A stretch of 64,000 bases of DNA from NCBI RefSeq assembly GCF_035974275.1, contig NZ_CP142422.1, positions 4,960,001 to 5,024,000 on the forward strand. The letters are read 5' to 3'. Numbering within the stretch: the stretch's first letter is position 1; each line of letters starts with the position of its first letter. A program made the translations under genes and the position numbers. Source of the stretch: Chryseobacterium sp. MYb264 (lineage in GTDB: Bacteria; Bacteroidota; Bacteroidia; Flavobacteriales; Weeksellaceae). Of this stretch, positions 1 through 7,473 are shown in pieces. Below the pieces are notes generated by a model that saw only the letters and a list, made by a program, of their open reading frames with translations, made no database searches and was not told the DNA's origin.

Positions 1-52
1 TGTTTAAAAAATGTAATATTTCTTCTTTCGTCTTACCTTCTGTATAGTGCAT
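1..52 (-). CDS. 5' fragment of an unidentified gene, cut by the window edge
   Basis: An ATG at 52 on the minus strand opens a frame with no stop up to the left edge. It gives 17 codons beginning MHYTEGKTKEEILHFLN, a soluble, charged, plausible N-terminus. I do not recognise the family. The fragment is too short to exclude a chance frame. It lies 38 bases beyond the stop of the acyltransferase gene on the same strand. Confidence 0.35.
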   Translation of the reverse strand, partial: MHYTEGKTKEEILHFLN

Positions 53-90
53 AATTATTAGTAATGGATAATTGATAATTTTGTTAGCTT

Positions 91-687
91 CTAGCTTCTA
101 GCTTCTGAATCGTTCCCCATGATATTCGGGTTCCAGTTTTCAGGGATTTTAGGAACAATATCATTTTTAATATAATACTCCTGAATTTCCGTCATGATTT
201 CCGAAAAAGAAGCAGACGCAATTCTTTCATACGGAATGGTATATCCTAGATAAACGATATTTCTTTTGAAATCTCCTGCCGCCAGAACGATCGGGACTTT
301 TGCTGCCAGCGCCATGTGGTAGAAGCCTTTTCTCCACTTAGGAACCCAGCTTCTTGTGCCTTCCGGAGTAATTACGAGGCTGAAATCTTCTTTCGCAAAC
401 TGATCAGCAACAAATTTTACCAGATCATTCTTTTGGCTTCTGTCGATCCCGATTCCGCCCAATCCTCGCACCACACTTCCGTACCAGGCTTTGGTATGCG
501 CATCTTTAATGATAATCTTAATTGGTTTTTCTAAAGACCAGTAGGCAAGGTTTCCTAAAATATATTCCATATTATGGGTGTGGGGTGCCACCACAAGGAT
601 ACAACGGTTAAGACTGTTTGCATCGCCTTGTAGAACGACCTTCCAGCCCAATAATTTTAGCATTGCTTTGCCGATTAGTTTTTTCAT
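91..687 (-). CDS. PlsC-like lysophospholipid acyltransferase family protein
   Basis: Probable membrane-associated acyltransferase that moves an acyl chain onto a lysophospholipid or related acceptor. Seen: an acyltransferase block I of the form APHTHNME near residue 35 (His-x4-Glu instead of the usual His-x4-Asp), a GIGIDRS block II, and a TPEGTRS block III. The length of about 198 residues fits the short PlsC-like family. I start at 687 (MKKLIGKAM) because the longer frame from 720 begins inside a 29-bp palindrome just downstream of the -7 octamer. The acceptor substrate is unknown. The palindrome at 708-736 suggests control by a repressor. Confidence 0.8.
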   Translation of the reverse strand: MKKLIGKAMLKLLGWKVVLQGDANSLNRCILVVAPHTHNMEYILGNLAYWSLEKPIKIIIKDAHTKAWYGSVVRGLGGIGIDRSQKNDLVKFVADQFAKEDFSLVITPEGTRSWVPKWRKGFYHMALAAKVPIVLAAGDFKRNIVYLGYTIPYERIASASFSEIMTEIQEYYIKNDIVPKIPENWNPNIMGNDSEARS

Positions 688-707
688 AGATCTCGTATTA
701 AAACAGA

Positions 708-736
708 AAAGTATAACCAAACTTTGGTTATACTTT
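708..736 (-). promoter_or_regulatory. 29-bp palindromic operator or hairpin at the acyltransferase start site
   Basis: Two perfect 14-base arms (AAAGTATAACCAAA and its reverse complement) flank a single central base. It lies directly downstream of a TATATTTG octamer at 738-745 on the minus strand, so it covers the expected transcription start. A repressor-binding site or a 5' UTR hairpin are both possible. No regulator gene of obvious relevance is adjacent. Confidence 0.55.
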
Positions 737-737
737 A

Positions 738-745
738 CAAATATA
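738..745 (-). promoter_or_regulatory. -7 octamer of the acyltransferase gene
   Basis: TATATTTG matches the Bacteroidota TAnnTTTG -7 element. A TTTG at 769-772 (minus strand) is 23 bases upstream, at the long end of accepted spacing. Confidence 0.5.
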
Positions 746-762
746 TTGAAATATTATTGCTC

Positions 763-825
763 TTAAAACAAACCGCTGATTAAATCTACGATTTTCATTA
801 CTATTTCCAGGGCTACTTGTACCAT
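763..825 (-). CDS. possible 20-residue amphipathic peptide
   Basis: A 21-codon frame (ATG at 825, TAA at 763) in the otherwise empty stretch between the PspC gene and the acyltransferase. The peptide is hydrophobic, with Gln3, Glu7, Lys11, Asp14 and Ser17 spaced 4,4,3,3. That spacing puts all polar side chains on one face of an alpha-helix, as in phenol-soluble modulin or delta-toxin type peptides. No clear ribosome-binding site is visible, which is normal for this phylum. It may be chance. Confidence 0.3.
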   Translation of the reverse strand: MVQVALEIVMKIVDLISGLF

Positions 826-992
826 TTGTTTATGTTTTTGATTTGGGTTATTAATTTTGTACGAATATACTATAATTTTCTGATATACAGTGATTAAAAA
901 TTATATTTTTTTCATGGTCGTGAGAGAAGAAGTGTGTGAACTTCAAACGGTTGGGTCTTCCGTTCACACCTTCTGCCACTCTCTGCAGTTTA

Positions 993-2720
993 TTATTTGG
1001 TCTTTATAGAAATTTCGTTTTTACCTTCGTTTACTTTGATGTCTACATTTTTGCCTTTCATATGTTTAATGTTGCTTTTCATAGAATCAATTATCTGATC
1101 TGCCTGGTTGCTCGGAACTTTTTTCCCGTTAATAATGATGCTGTCGCTGTCGTCGTCATCAGAACTGTACTCAATCGTAGAACCATTTACGGTGATCTTG
1201 TTTTTTTCAATTCTTATGTTACCGTCTTCATCTCTGTCCTGATCATTATCGTTGATTCCGTCTCCGTTCAGATCTCCATCGAAATCAATTCCGTCTTTCT
1301 TTACAGGTATTACGATTGCTTTTGAAGGAATGACCAATTCATAATCAATATTATAATCTCTGAAACGGTGCTCGTAAGGATACTTGATGTAGTTTGGAAG
1401 AATGACTTTGTTGTTTACAATTTCTACCGGAATATTCACGTTTAGTGGAAGATTATATCCCTTCGCTTCTTTTTTAATAATTAAATAAGGTGTAGGAATA
1501 TTCGCTTTTCTGGTAACTTCTACATGTACCCAATCTCTTTTGTATACAGATACTTTATCAGAATAAAGATCATCATCATATCCTTTAAAGTTGGAAGGAA
1601 TCGTGATCTGTTTTACATCTACATACAAAGTATCAGATTTTGTACTGATCGCAATTTCTTCCGTATCTTCTTTATGGCCTTTCAGGAACATCTCTTTTTT
1701 CGCCATACTGAATCCGAAGTACGTACCCAAAGCAATCAGGGCAAGGAATAATGCGCCGATAACCCAACCTGTATTTCTTAATTTTGTTTTAGGTGAAATT
1801 AATTTAATACTTATCAATCCAAATAACATGGCGGGCAGTAAACTTCCTAATGTAATTAAGGCCATGATCACGTATTTCATGCTGTCATTATCGAAATAGA
1901 AATTCATTTCGCTGATCGGAGGGAAGTCACTGTCTGCGCCCATGAAACCGAACACTACAAAGACTCCGATTAAGCAAGAAATAGAGATGAATGCGAAGAT
2001 TCCTCCTAACACGTAACGGATCACATTCCAGATTCCGCTGCTTGCGTTATTGATGTAAGGCTTGTTTTCGATGAATATTTCTCCGACCCTCTGAGTAGAT
2101 TCATTGGCGAATTGTACCAATTTATTAGACTCATTCTTAAGATTGTCGAAGTTCATAGGCTTTCCCTGCATTTTCAGGAAATCTGCCGCAGATTCAGCTT
2201 TTGGTAAAACGGCCCAAAGGATAACGTAAAGTAAGAAAACTAAAGAGGAAGAAACGGCTGCTGTGAAAGCTCCTAAGACAAAAACTCCAAGCCAGATCGC
2301 TCTCATTGCCGTAATGTCCATTCCTACATATTGTGCTAAACCTGCACATACTCCGGCAATTTTCTGCTTTTCAGGATCACGGAATAATTGTTTTTTGTCG
2401 CTGTATCCTGCTCCTGAGTTGCTTTTTTTCGAAGAGTTTTTTTCAGAATAATAAGCTTCTTCCTGTTCTTCAATTTTTTCCGGTGTTCCAATTTGTGCAA
2501 TTACCTTCTCTACATCAGAATCATTGATGACTTCACGTTTTCCCAAAGAATCTTTGAAGATTTCTACCATTCTGATTTCTATGTCATGCATTACCTCATC
2601 GGCTTCCGAAGCTTCCAGAGAGCTTCTCAGTGCGTTCAGGTAATCGCTAAGCTTGATATATGCATGCTCTTCTATGGTAAAAGAAAAACCTGCGAGTCCT
2701 ATTGAGAGTGTTTTGTTCAT
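993..2720 (-). CDS. PspC domain membrane protein
   Basis: A 575-residue inner-membrane protein of the phage-shock-protein C family, likely involved in envelope-stress sensing. Seen: a soluble N-terminal segment (about 1-105), then a PspC domain (about 110-172) with the block FRDPEKQKIAGVCAGLAQY followed by a hydrophobic pair. Three further membrane segments lie near 235-262, 287-312 and 322-344. A soluble C-terminal half carries an Asp/Asn/Gly-rich stretch near residues 475-495 (DGDLNGDGINDNDQDRDEDG) that resembles calcium-binding repeats. The start is 11 bases downstream of the PadR stop, so the two form an operon. This is a common arrangement in Flavobacteriia, in which PadR is expected to be the local regulator. 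Confidence 0.88.
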   Translation of the reverse strand: MNKTLSIGLAGFSFTIEEHAYIKLSDYLNALRSSLEASEADEVMHDIEIRMVEIFKDSLGKREVINDSDVEKVIAQIGTPEKIEEQEEAYYSEKNSSKKSNSGAGYSDKKQLFRDPEKQKIAGVCAGLAQYVGMDITAMRAIWLGVFVLGAFTAAVSSSLVFLLYVILWAVLPKAESAADFLKMQGKPMNFDNLKNESNKLVQFANESTQRVGEIFIENKPYINNASSGIWNVIRYVLGGIFAFISISCLIGVFVVFGFMGADSDFPPISEMNFYFDNDSMKYVIMALITLGSLLPAMLFGLISIKLISPKTKLRNTGWVIGALFLALIALGTYFGFSMAKKEMFLKGHKEDTEEIAISTKSDTLYVDVKQITIPSNFKGYDDDLYSDKVSVYKRDWVHVEVTRKANIPTPYLIIKKEAKGYNLPLNVNIPVEIVNNKVILPNYIKYPYEHRFRDYNIDYELVIPSKAIVIPVKKDGIDFDGDLNGDGINDNDQDRDEDGNIRIEKNKITVNGSTIEYSSDDDDSDSIIINGKKVPSNQADQIIDSMKSNIKHMKGKNVDIKVNEGKNEISIKTK

Positions 2721-2731
2721 AGCTTTGTTTT

Positions 2732-3061
2732 TTAATTTTTTTGAGTGATTTGGTTTACTGAATCGGTCAGCTCGGCCCAGGTATTCTGAAGTTCAGTCAA
2801 AAACAGTTTACCTTTTTCAGTGATCTGATAATATTTTCTTGGGGGCCCTCCGGTAGATTCTTCCCATCTGTAAGATAAAAATTCTCCGTTTTTTAATCTT
2901 GTTAAAAGAGGGTAGAGGGTTCCTTCCACTACATCCAGTTTTCCTTTTTTCAGTTCATCTATAAGGTCGGAAACATACATTTCACGATGATTGATAAGAC
3001 TTAAAATACAGAATTCCAGAATCCCTTTTCGCATTTGCGCTTTGGTATTTTCAGTATTCAT
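2732..3061 (-). CDS. PadR family transcriptional regulator
   Basis: A 109-residue winged-helix DNA-binding protein. Seen: the PadR N-terminal domain with recognition region VVEGTLYPLLTRLKNGEFL, then the wing GGPPRKYYQITEKGKLFL, both typical of short (PadR-s1) members. It is the first gene of a two-gene operon with the PspC protein and probably represses its own promoter. Two palindromes sit in its leader and promoter (3082-3094 and 3141-3158). The effector is unknown. Confidence 0.92.
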   Translation of the reverse strand: MNTENTKAQMRKGILEFCILSLINHREMYVSDLIDELKKGKLDVVEGTLYPLLTRLKNGEFLSYRWEESTGGPPRKYYQITEKGKLFLTELQNTWAELTDSVNQITQKN

Positions 3062-3081
3062 CTTTAATAAGTTTTGTTAAT

Positions 3082-3094
3082 TAGTTATATACTA
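3082..3094. promoter_or_regulatory. palindrome TAGTTATATACTA in the padR leader
   Basis: A near-perfect dyad with TAGT/ACTA ends, 21 bases before the padR start codon. The form is similar to the short inverted repeats bound by PadR proteins. This is a candidate autoregulatory operator, inferred from position and symmetry only. Confidence 0.4.
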
Positions 3095-3140
3095 AAAACC
3101 GATTTACATTCCTAGCTAGTTGAACCTATTTCGATTTTAC

Positions 3141-3158
3141 ATTACAAAGATATGTAAT
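3141..3158. promoter_or_regulatory. padR promoter with overlapping dyad ATTACA-N6-TGTAAT
   Basis: On the minus strand TATCTTTG (3146-3153) is a perfect -7 octamer, with TTG 21 bases upstream. The octamer sits inside the dyad ATTACA-N6-TGTAAT, so a bound repressor would block polymerase. The divergent gene at 3362 has its own TACTTTTG at about 3312. The rest of 3159-3311 is AT-rich with nothing else recognised. Confidence 0.5.
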
Positions 3159-3361
3159 TAAAATGGTATTATGCAATACAAAGTAGTGTTATTTTAAAAA
3201 TAAAATGTTTAATTAATTGTAAATCAATGCAATAAATTTTAATTGAAAATTACTGAAGGTTTATATTAAATGAAAAATGGCTTTAAAAACTGTATTTTTT
3301 TGTACTTTTGTCTTGAAAACGCCGGAGATTTTTCGGTAAAATAATGTAAAAAATACCTGAA

Positions 3362-4054
3362 ATGACTTATTTTAAATTTTTATTACCCCTGTTGCTGGCC
3401 GGAACTTCGGTTTTTGCTCAATATAAAATAGAATTAAAAAATATCTCGCCCAATTATCAGGCAAAGATCAGCATGGAAGACTGCTCTGGTGATGAATGCC
3501 GCGGAGAAGCAACTATTGAACTGATCAATAATGCAACAAAGAAAGTGCAGAACTTTACTTCAGGTAATTTTACTTTCTATATAAAAGATCAGCCGGCTCC
3601 CGTGAAGGGGCAGTTATCAACTGTTACCTTTGATGCATTAATGGAAAGTCCTGTTATTATCGACGATTTTAATTTTGACGGTACAGAAGATGTTGCGATA
3701 CGAAATGGCAGTTTAGGAAATTACGGTGCACCTTCTTATGATGTCTATGTGTATAATATGACTCAAAAGAAGTTTGTTCCGAGCAAAGAACTTACAGAGC
3801 TTGCGAGTAATTATCTCGGATTTTTTGAGGTTGATCCTGAAAGAAAGCGTTTGATTGTTTACGGAAAATCCGGTGCCGCATTTCATTATACCGCAGAATA
3901 TGCGGTAGTTCCGGGGAAGGGATTACTGAGAGTATTTGAAGTGGAAGAAGATGCAAGCGGTGGCGAAAAAGTAAAAGTAACCAAAAAAGAACTTATTAAT
4001 CATAAATGGATAAAAACGGTTAAAAATTATCCCATTGAAGAATATTATAAATAA
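3362..4054 (+). CDS. secreted protein with FG-GAP/XAC2610-like region
   Basis: A 230-residue exported protein. Seen: a signal peptide of about 20 residues ending in SVFA, and a central motif DDFNFDGTEDVAIRNGS (residues about 100-117) like the Asp-rich loops of FG-GAP/VCBS or XAC2610-type proteins, followed by a YDVYVYN strand. There is no lipobox and no T9SS tail, so it is probably periplasmic. Its stop is 6 bases before the HD-domain gene, which suggests co-transcription. Function is unknown. Confidence 0.75.
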   Translation: MTYFKFLLPLLLAGTSVFAQYKIELKNISPNYQAKISMEDCSGDECRGEATIELINNATKKVQNFTSGNFTFYIKDQPAPVKGQLSTVTFDALMESPVIIDDFNFDGTEDVAIRNGSLGNYGAPSYDVYVYNMTQKKFVPSKELTELASNYLGFFEVDPERKRLIVYGKSGAAFHYTAEYAVVPGKGLLRVFEVEEDASGGEKVKVTKKELINHKWIKTVKNYPIEEYYK

Positions 4055-4060
4055 TATAGA

Positions 4061-4651
4061 ATGAAGATACAGAAGGAAATAGATTTTATTCTGGCGGTAG
4101 ATGCCTTAAAAAATGTACAGAGAAGAAATTACAATGCAGATGATTCCAGAAGGGAAAACACCGCGGAACATTCATGGCAGATTATTATTCTGGCTCAGAT
4201 TCTTTTCCCTTATGCCAAGAACAGGGCAGATATTGATCTTTTGAGAGTGATCAGGATGTTGTCTATTCATGATTTGGTAGAAATTGAAGCCGGAGATACT
4301 TTTCTTTTTGATGAAGCCGGAATGGTGGGCAAATTTGAAAGAGAAAAGGTATCTGCCCAAAATATATTCGGAATTTTAGATGAACCTTTAAGAACTGAGT
4401 TTTTCAATCTTTGGCTTGAATTTGAAGAAGAAAAAACTCCGGATGCTATTTTTGCCTGCGCTATCGACCGGATTATGCCTTTTATCCTTAATTCTCATAC
4501 TTCCGGAAAAAGTTGGACTGAAGCTGGTGTTACCGAAAAACAAATCAGAAATATGCTGGAGAATGCAATCAGCAGAGCTTCAGATGAAATGGGAGAGGCT
4601 TTCCAAACATTATTGAATTTGAGCTTGGAAACTGAAAAGGTGTTGAGGTAA
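4061..4651 (+). CDS. HD domain phosphohydrolase (YfbR/HDDC2-like)
   Basis: A 196-residue cytosolic metal-dependent hydrolase. Seen: the HD signature series RRENTAEHSW (first His near residue 37), SIHDLVEIEAGDTF (His-Asp near residue 70), and a later Asp in FACAIDRIMPF. This order is typical of the HD_3 family, which includes 5'-deoxynucleotidases. By family it may act on nucleoside monophosphates, but the substrate is not shown by the sequence. Confidence 0.85.
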   Translation: MKIQKEIDFILAVDALKNVQRRNYNADDSRRENTAEHSWQIIILAQILFPYAKNRADIDLLRVIRMLSIHDLVEIEAGDTFLFDEAGMVGKFEREKVSAQNIFGILDEPLRTEFFNLWLEFEEEKTPDAIFACAIDRIMPFILNSHTSGKSWTEAGVTEKQIRNMLENAISRASDEMGEAFQTLLNLSLETEKVLR

Positions 4652-4771
4652 GTTTTTTAACAGAATATATCTTATTTCTCCAAGGATTGCATAGATGATT
4701 ATATTTCAATTTTTAATAAAAGAAAATATTCTCTATCATTTGTGAATTCGTGGCAGAAAAAAATAAAAAAA

Positions 4772-4793
4772 TCGGCGGGCAAAGACCCGCCGA
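4772..4793 (-). terminator. intrinsic terminator of the thioesterase gene
   Basis: An 8-bp GC-rich stem, TCGGCGGG/CCCGCCGA, with a 6-base loop. On the minus strand it is followed by a T-rich tract (complement of the A run at 4757-4771). It ends the thioesterase transcript and may partly stop the convergent HD gene. Confidence 0.8.
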
Positions 4794-4863
4794 AATTGCT
4801 TTAAAAAAACATTTTTGAAAATATTGAGCTCAGACCGCTAAAAGCAGTCCAAACATTTCTTCT

Positions 4864-5247
4864 TTATAGAATTTGAATTGGTTTTTTGAATTCATCGATC
4901 GCTACAAAAGTAAAATCTCCCACAATGGCTTTTTCCTTTTCATAAGAATACATTTGTTCTGTATAGATCTCAACGTTGACTTTCATACTTGTTTTTCCTA
5001 CATGAGAAACTTTTCCTACCAGCTCCACAATGGTTCCCGCAGGAATAGGCTTTTTAAAATCTATTTTATCACTGCTCACTGTTACTACACGTTTTCTTGC
5101 AAATCGGGTCGCCGTAATAAAAGCCACTTCATCCATCAGCTGCATCGCTGTACCTCCGAAAAGAGTATCGTAATGATTGGTCGTATTAGGAAAAACCGCT
5201 TTGAAAATTCTGGTTTCGGATGTTTCAATTCTTTCTTCTGTAGTCAT
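4864..5247 (-). CDS. acyl-CoA thioesterase, hotdog fold (YciA-like)
   Basis: A 127-residue single-hotdog enzyme expected to hydrolyse acyl-CoA. Seen: the family signature TNHYDTLFGGTAMQLMDEVAF (Asn/Asp active-site block near residues 21-41), then KIDFKKPIPAGTIVELVGKV. The length is normal for the YciA/BACH subgroup. On the same strand it follows a cobalamin riboswitch and a tiny hydrophobic ORF. A B12 link for a thioesterase is unusual, so it may simply have inherited that leader. Confidence 0.85.
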   Translation of the reverse strand: MTTEERIETSETRIFKAVFPNTTNHYDTLFGGTAMQLMDEVAFITATRFARKRVVTVSSDKIDFKKPIPAGTIVELVGKVSHVGKTSMKVNVEIYTEQMYSYEKEKAIVGDFTFVAIDEFKKPIQIL

Positions 5248-5256
5248 ATTTCATTA

Positions 5257-5331
5257 TTAAATTAAGGCAAAATGAAATAATATCAAACAACAGAATAATG
5301 ACAGGAACATGAGAATTCCTGAAACATCCAT
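5257..5331 (-). CDS. possible 24-residue hydrophobic peptide after the B12 riboswitch
   Basis: An ATG at 5331 opens 24 codons ending in TAA at 5257, 9 bases before the thioesterase start. Nearly all residues are hydrophobic (a run of Leu, Phe, Ile and two Cys), enough for one membrane span. It begins about 46 bases after the riboswitch 3' end, where the controlled gene would normally start. No homolog is known to me. T-rich DNA codes hydrophobic residues by chance, so confidence is low. Confidence 0.3.
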   Translation of the reverse strand: MDVSGILMFLSLFCCLILFHFALI

Positions 5332-5377
5332 CAGATCAATAAAACTTCAAATCGCGAAAGTTTTTTGTTTAAGAAAA

Positions 5378-5549
5378 AGGCAGGTCTCCTGACTCGTAAC
5401 ATCATTTATCTCCTTCCCATCTCGCCTCGCAGCGAAACAGTGGACTTTTGATAAAGACTTCAGTTACTTACAGTTGCGCGACAGTTCGTGATTTTCACAC
5501 GATTCCCTTTTCATCTGCAGCTAAGCAGAACCTATTTCTGAAAAAGCAA
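5378..5549 (-). ncRNA. cobalamin (B12) riboswitch
   Basis: Read on the minus strand, the conserved blocks of the cobalamin riboswitch appear in order: AAAGGGAATCGTGTGAAAAT, then GCGCAACTGTAA (B12 box variant), AAGTC...CCACTG, GGGAAGG, and GAGTCAGGAGACCTGCC. In Bacteroidota this RNA normally controls TonB-dependent B12 receptors or cobalamin genes. Here the next genes on the strand are only a 24-codon hydrophobic ORF and a thioesterase. The 5' limit is approximate. Confidence 0.92.
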
Positions 5550-5599
5550 TCTGCTTTTCCGGGTGCAAAAATAAGGATAAAAACAGTAGAAAATAAGAT

Positions 5600-6421
5600 T
5601 TATTCCGGATTATTATAAATTATTTGGTTGATGGCTCTTCCTTTATTGATGCTCCAGAGCGTGGTATAACGATTTTCACCGGAACCATTGATCATGTAAA
5701 GGAAAATATGATCGTCATCAAGCGCTGTTACTCCGATGTTTTCAAAATCCATAGAAGGCTGGAAGAGATTTTTAATCGCTTCTCTCACAAATACAGAACC
5801 TCTTCCCGGCTGTTGCACACGAATTGATTTTATCTCCATCATCCCTTCAGGAATTTCGTTGCCAATTCCCCAAGGTTTTACTTTATCAACCGTCAGAATT
5901 TTCCCGCTGGCATCTTTTTCCTGTCTTTTAAGATGAGCATACGAAGGATAAACATCAATAATAACCTTTGTTCTTTGGTTAGTCAGGATTTTAGGATTGG
6001 TATTATCTGTAAAAATTAATGATCTCCCGTTTTTAGATTTTGAAGGCGTAAATTTTGGAAGCTGATCGATAAAAGCCACACGCTCTTTATTCACCATTCC
6101 TTCTTTATTCAGGCTGTCATATCTTACGAAAGGCTTTTCAGAGTCTTGTTTTTCAGGATATTTAATCCAGATCCATTCCGTTTCTCCAGGCGCAGGTTTT
6201 ACATAAACAAAAACATCTCCTGTTTTCATACGGATCTTATCAATGATTTTTCTATAATCATCTTTATGAACGCGTACCATCGCATAACCTTCCTGAGCTT
6301 TTACCACGCCAAAAGGTACTTTCGTCTGACCTTTTACAAAAGCTAAAGAAAATAAACTGAAAACAGATAAATAAAGTGCCTTGTTTACGGAAATCATCAT
6401 GAATTTTTTTTGAATGTTCAA
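5600..6421 (-). CDS. secreted protein of unknown function
   Basis: A 273-residue exported protein that I do not recognise. Seen: a short basic N-terminus and a hydrophobic signal segment ending near FVKGQ (about residues 10-32). There are no further membrane spans, no lipobox and no T9SS C-terminal domain. The mature part is rich in lysine and beta-prone. It starts 9 bases after the ABC ATPase stop, so it may be the last gene of a three-gene unit with the ATPase and the small membrane protein. Confidence 0.7.
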   Translation of the reverse strand: MNIQKKFMMISVNKALYLSVFSLFSLAFVKGQTKVPFGVVKAQEGYAMVRVHKDDYRKIIDKIRMKTGDVFVYVKPAPGETEWIWIKYPEKQDSEKPFVRYDSLNKEGMVNKERVAFIDQLPKFTPSKSKNGRSLIFTDNTNPKILTNQRTKVIIDVYPSYAHLKRQEKDASGKILTVDKVKPWGIGNEIPEGMMEIKSIRVQQPGRGSVFVREAIKNLFQPSMDFENIGVTALDDDHIFLYMINGSGENRYTTLWSINKGRAINQIIYNNPE

Positions 6422-6430
6422 ATATATAAA

Positions 6431-7093
6431 TTAAATACTTTTCGGAAGATAATTCATCTGTTGCAATTCCTTTAAATCTTTAATTTTTTTAAGATACGTA
6501 TTTGAAATCACGTATACTTCATCCGAAATGCTAAGAACTTCTTTAAAATGGTGATCTGAAATAATAATTCCTTTATGTTGGGATCTTTGCGTAATTCGTT
6601 TTTGAATTTCGTAGATAATTTTTGGCGAAAGTGCATTAAATGGTTCATCCAGTAAGATAAATTCGGCATCAGCATAAAGAATCAGTAAAACTTCAATTAA
6701 TCTGGTTTCTCCACCTGAAAGATGAGCAACTGTTTCATTCAGAAAGGGTGTTATAAGACCAGACTTATACAAAAAATGTCTATCCTCTTCAGTACAGAAA
6801 AGTTTTATTAAGTTTTTAATCTTTATATTTTTTGGTAGAAAAGGGTGTTGTGGTAAATAGGCAATCTTTCCTTTTCTGTCGAACTGATTGGCGAGAATCT
6901 TAGTATTTACTTTTATAAATTGGTTGTCTCCCTGTTCAATTCCGAAAATAATCTTCAGAAGGGTAGATTTTCCGGTTCCGTTTCTTCCTAATAGTGCTAT
7001 CGTTTTTCCGCTTTCACATTCCAAATATATATCACTTAGGATTTTTTTTTCGCCAAATGACTTAGTTACACTATCAACATAAAGTTTACTCAT
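6431..7093 (-). CDS. ABC transporter ATP-binding protein
   Basis: A 220-residue ATPase. Seen: Walker A GRNGTGKST (near residue 36), a Q-loop AYLPQHPF, the signature LSGGETRLIEVLL, Walker B FILLDEPFNAL, and a switch His in ISDHHFKEV. All catalytic elements are intact. Its ATG overlaps the stop of the upstream 92-residue membrane protein by four bases, so the two are translationally coupled and probably form one transporter or mechanochemical complex. The substrate is unknown. Confidence 0.9.
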   Translation of the reverse strand: MSKLYVDSVTKSFGEKKILSDIYLECESGKTIALLGRNGTGKSTLLKIIFGIEQGDNQFIKVNTKILANQFDRKGKIAYLPQHPFLPKNIKIKNLIKLFCTEEDRHFLYKSGLITPFLNETVAHLSGGETRLIEVLLILYADAEFILLDEPFNALSPKIIYEIQKRITQRSQHKGIIISDHHFKEVLSISDEVYVISNTYLKKIKDLKELQQMNYLPKSI

Positions 7094-7368
7094 AACAATT
7101 TGGTGAAAATATTAATGAAAAAAGCTGTAGATAAGGTTAAAGTCCAAAGAAACCGTTTTGAAAACCCGAAATTAGCAAAAAAATAATATTCATCTTTTTT
7201 TCTTAATTCATAAATTAAATAATGAAGCGTAGGTAATAGAATGAAAAAGCATAATCCAAAATTTTCAATAGTAAAGGTAGTTATTGCACAAATAAATCCT
7301 GAAAATAAAAAAGAAGGAATAATAAGTTTTAAATAAAAAATGCTAAGAATTTGGAGATTTTTAATCAT
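7090..7368 (-). CDS. small membrane protein coupled to the ABC ATPase
   Basis: A 92-residue protein with three probable membrane segments (about 9-30, 34-52 and 69-89) and a short charged loop, YELRKKDEYYFF. It is too small for a normal ABC permease. The four-base overlap with the ATPase gene argues for a joint function. It could be a minimal membrane anchor. The family is not recognised. Confidence 0.7.
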   Translation of the reverse strand: MIKNLQILSIFYLKLIIPSFLFSGFICAITTFTIENFGLCFFILLPTLHYLIYELRKKDEYYFFANFGFSKRFLWTLTLSTAFFINIFTKLL

Positions 7369-7473
7369 GATTAAATGTAAAATACAGATAAATTTATGAA
7401 ATATAAATTAATATGGTGAAAATGTAATAAATATTTGAATTTTTTGCTTTATTTTTAAATTAATTTTAAAACC

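Noticed and set aside
688..720. Longer acyltransferase start at 720
   Set aside because: It would begin inside the 29-bp palindrome a few bases from the expected transcription start, and adds residues not needed by the domain.
1524..1899. Plus-strand frames inside the PspC gene
   Set aside because: Both are antisense shadows of the PspC coding sequence with no independent start signals.
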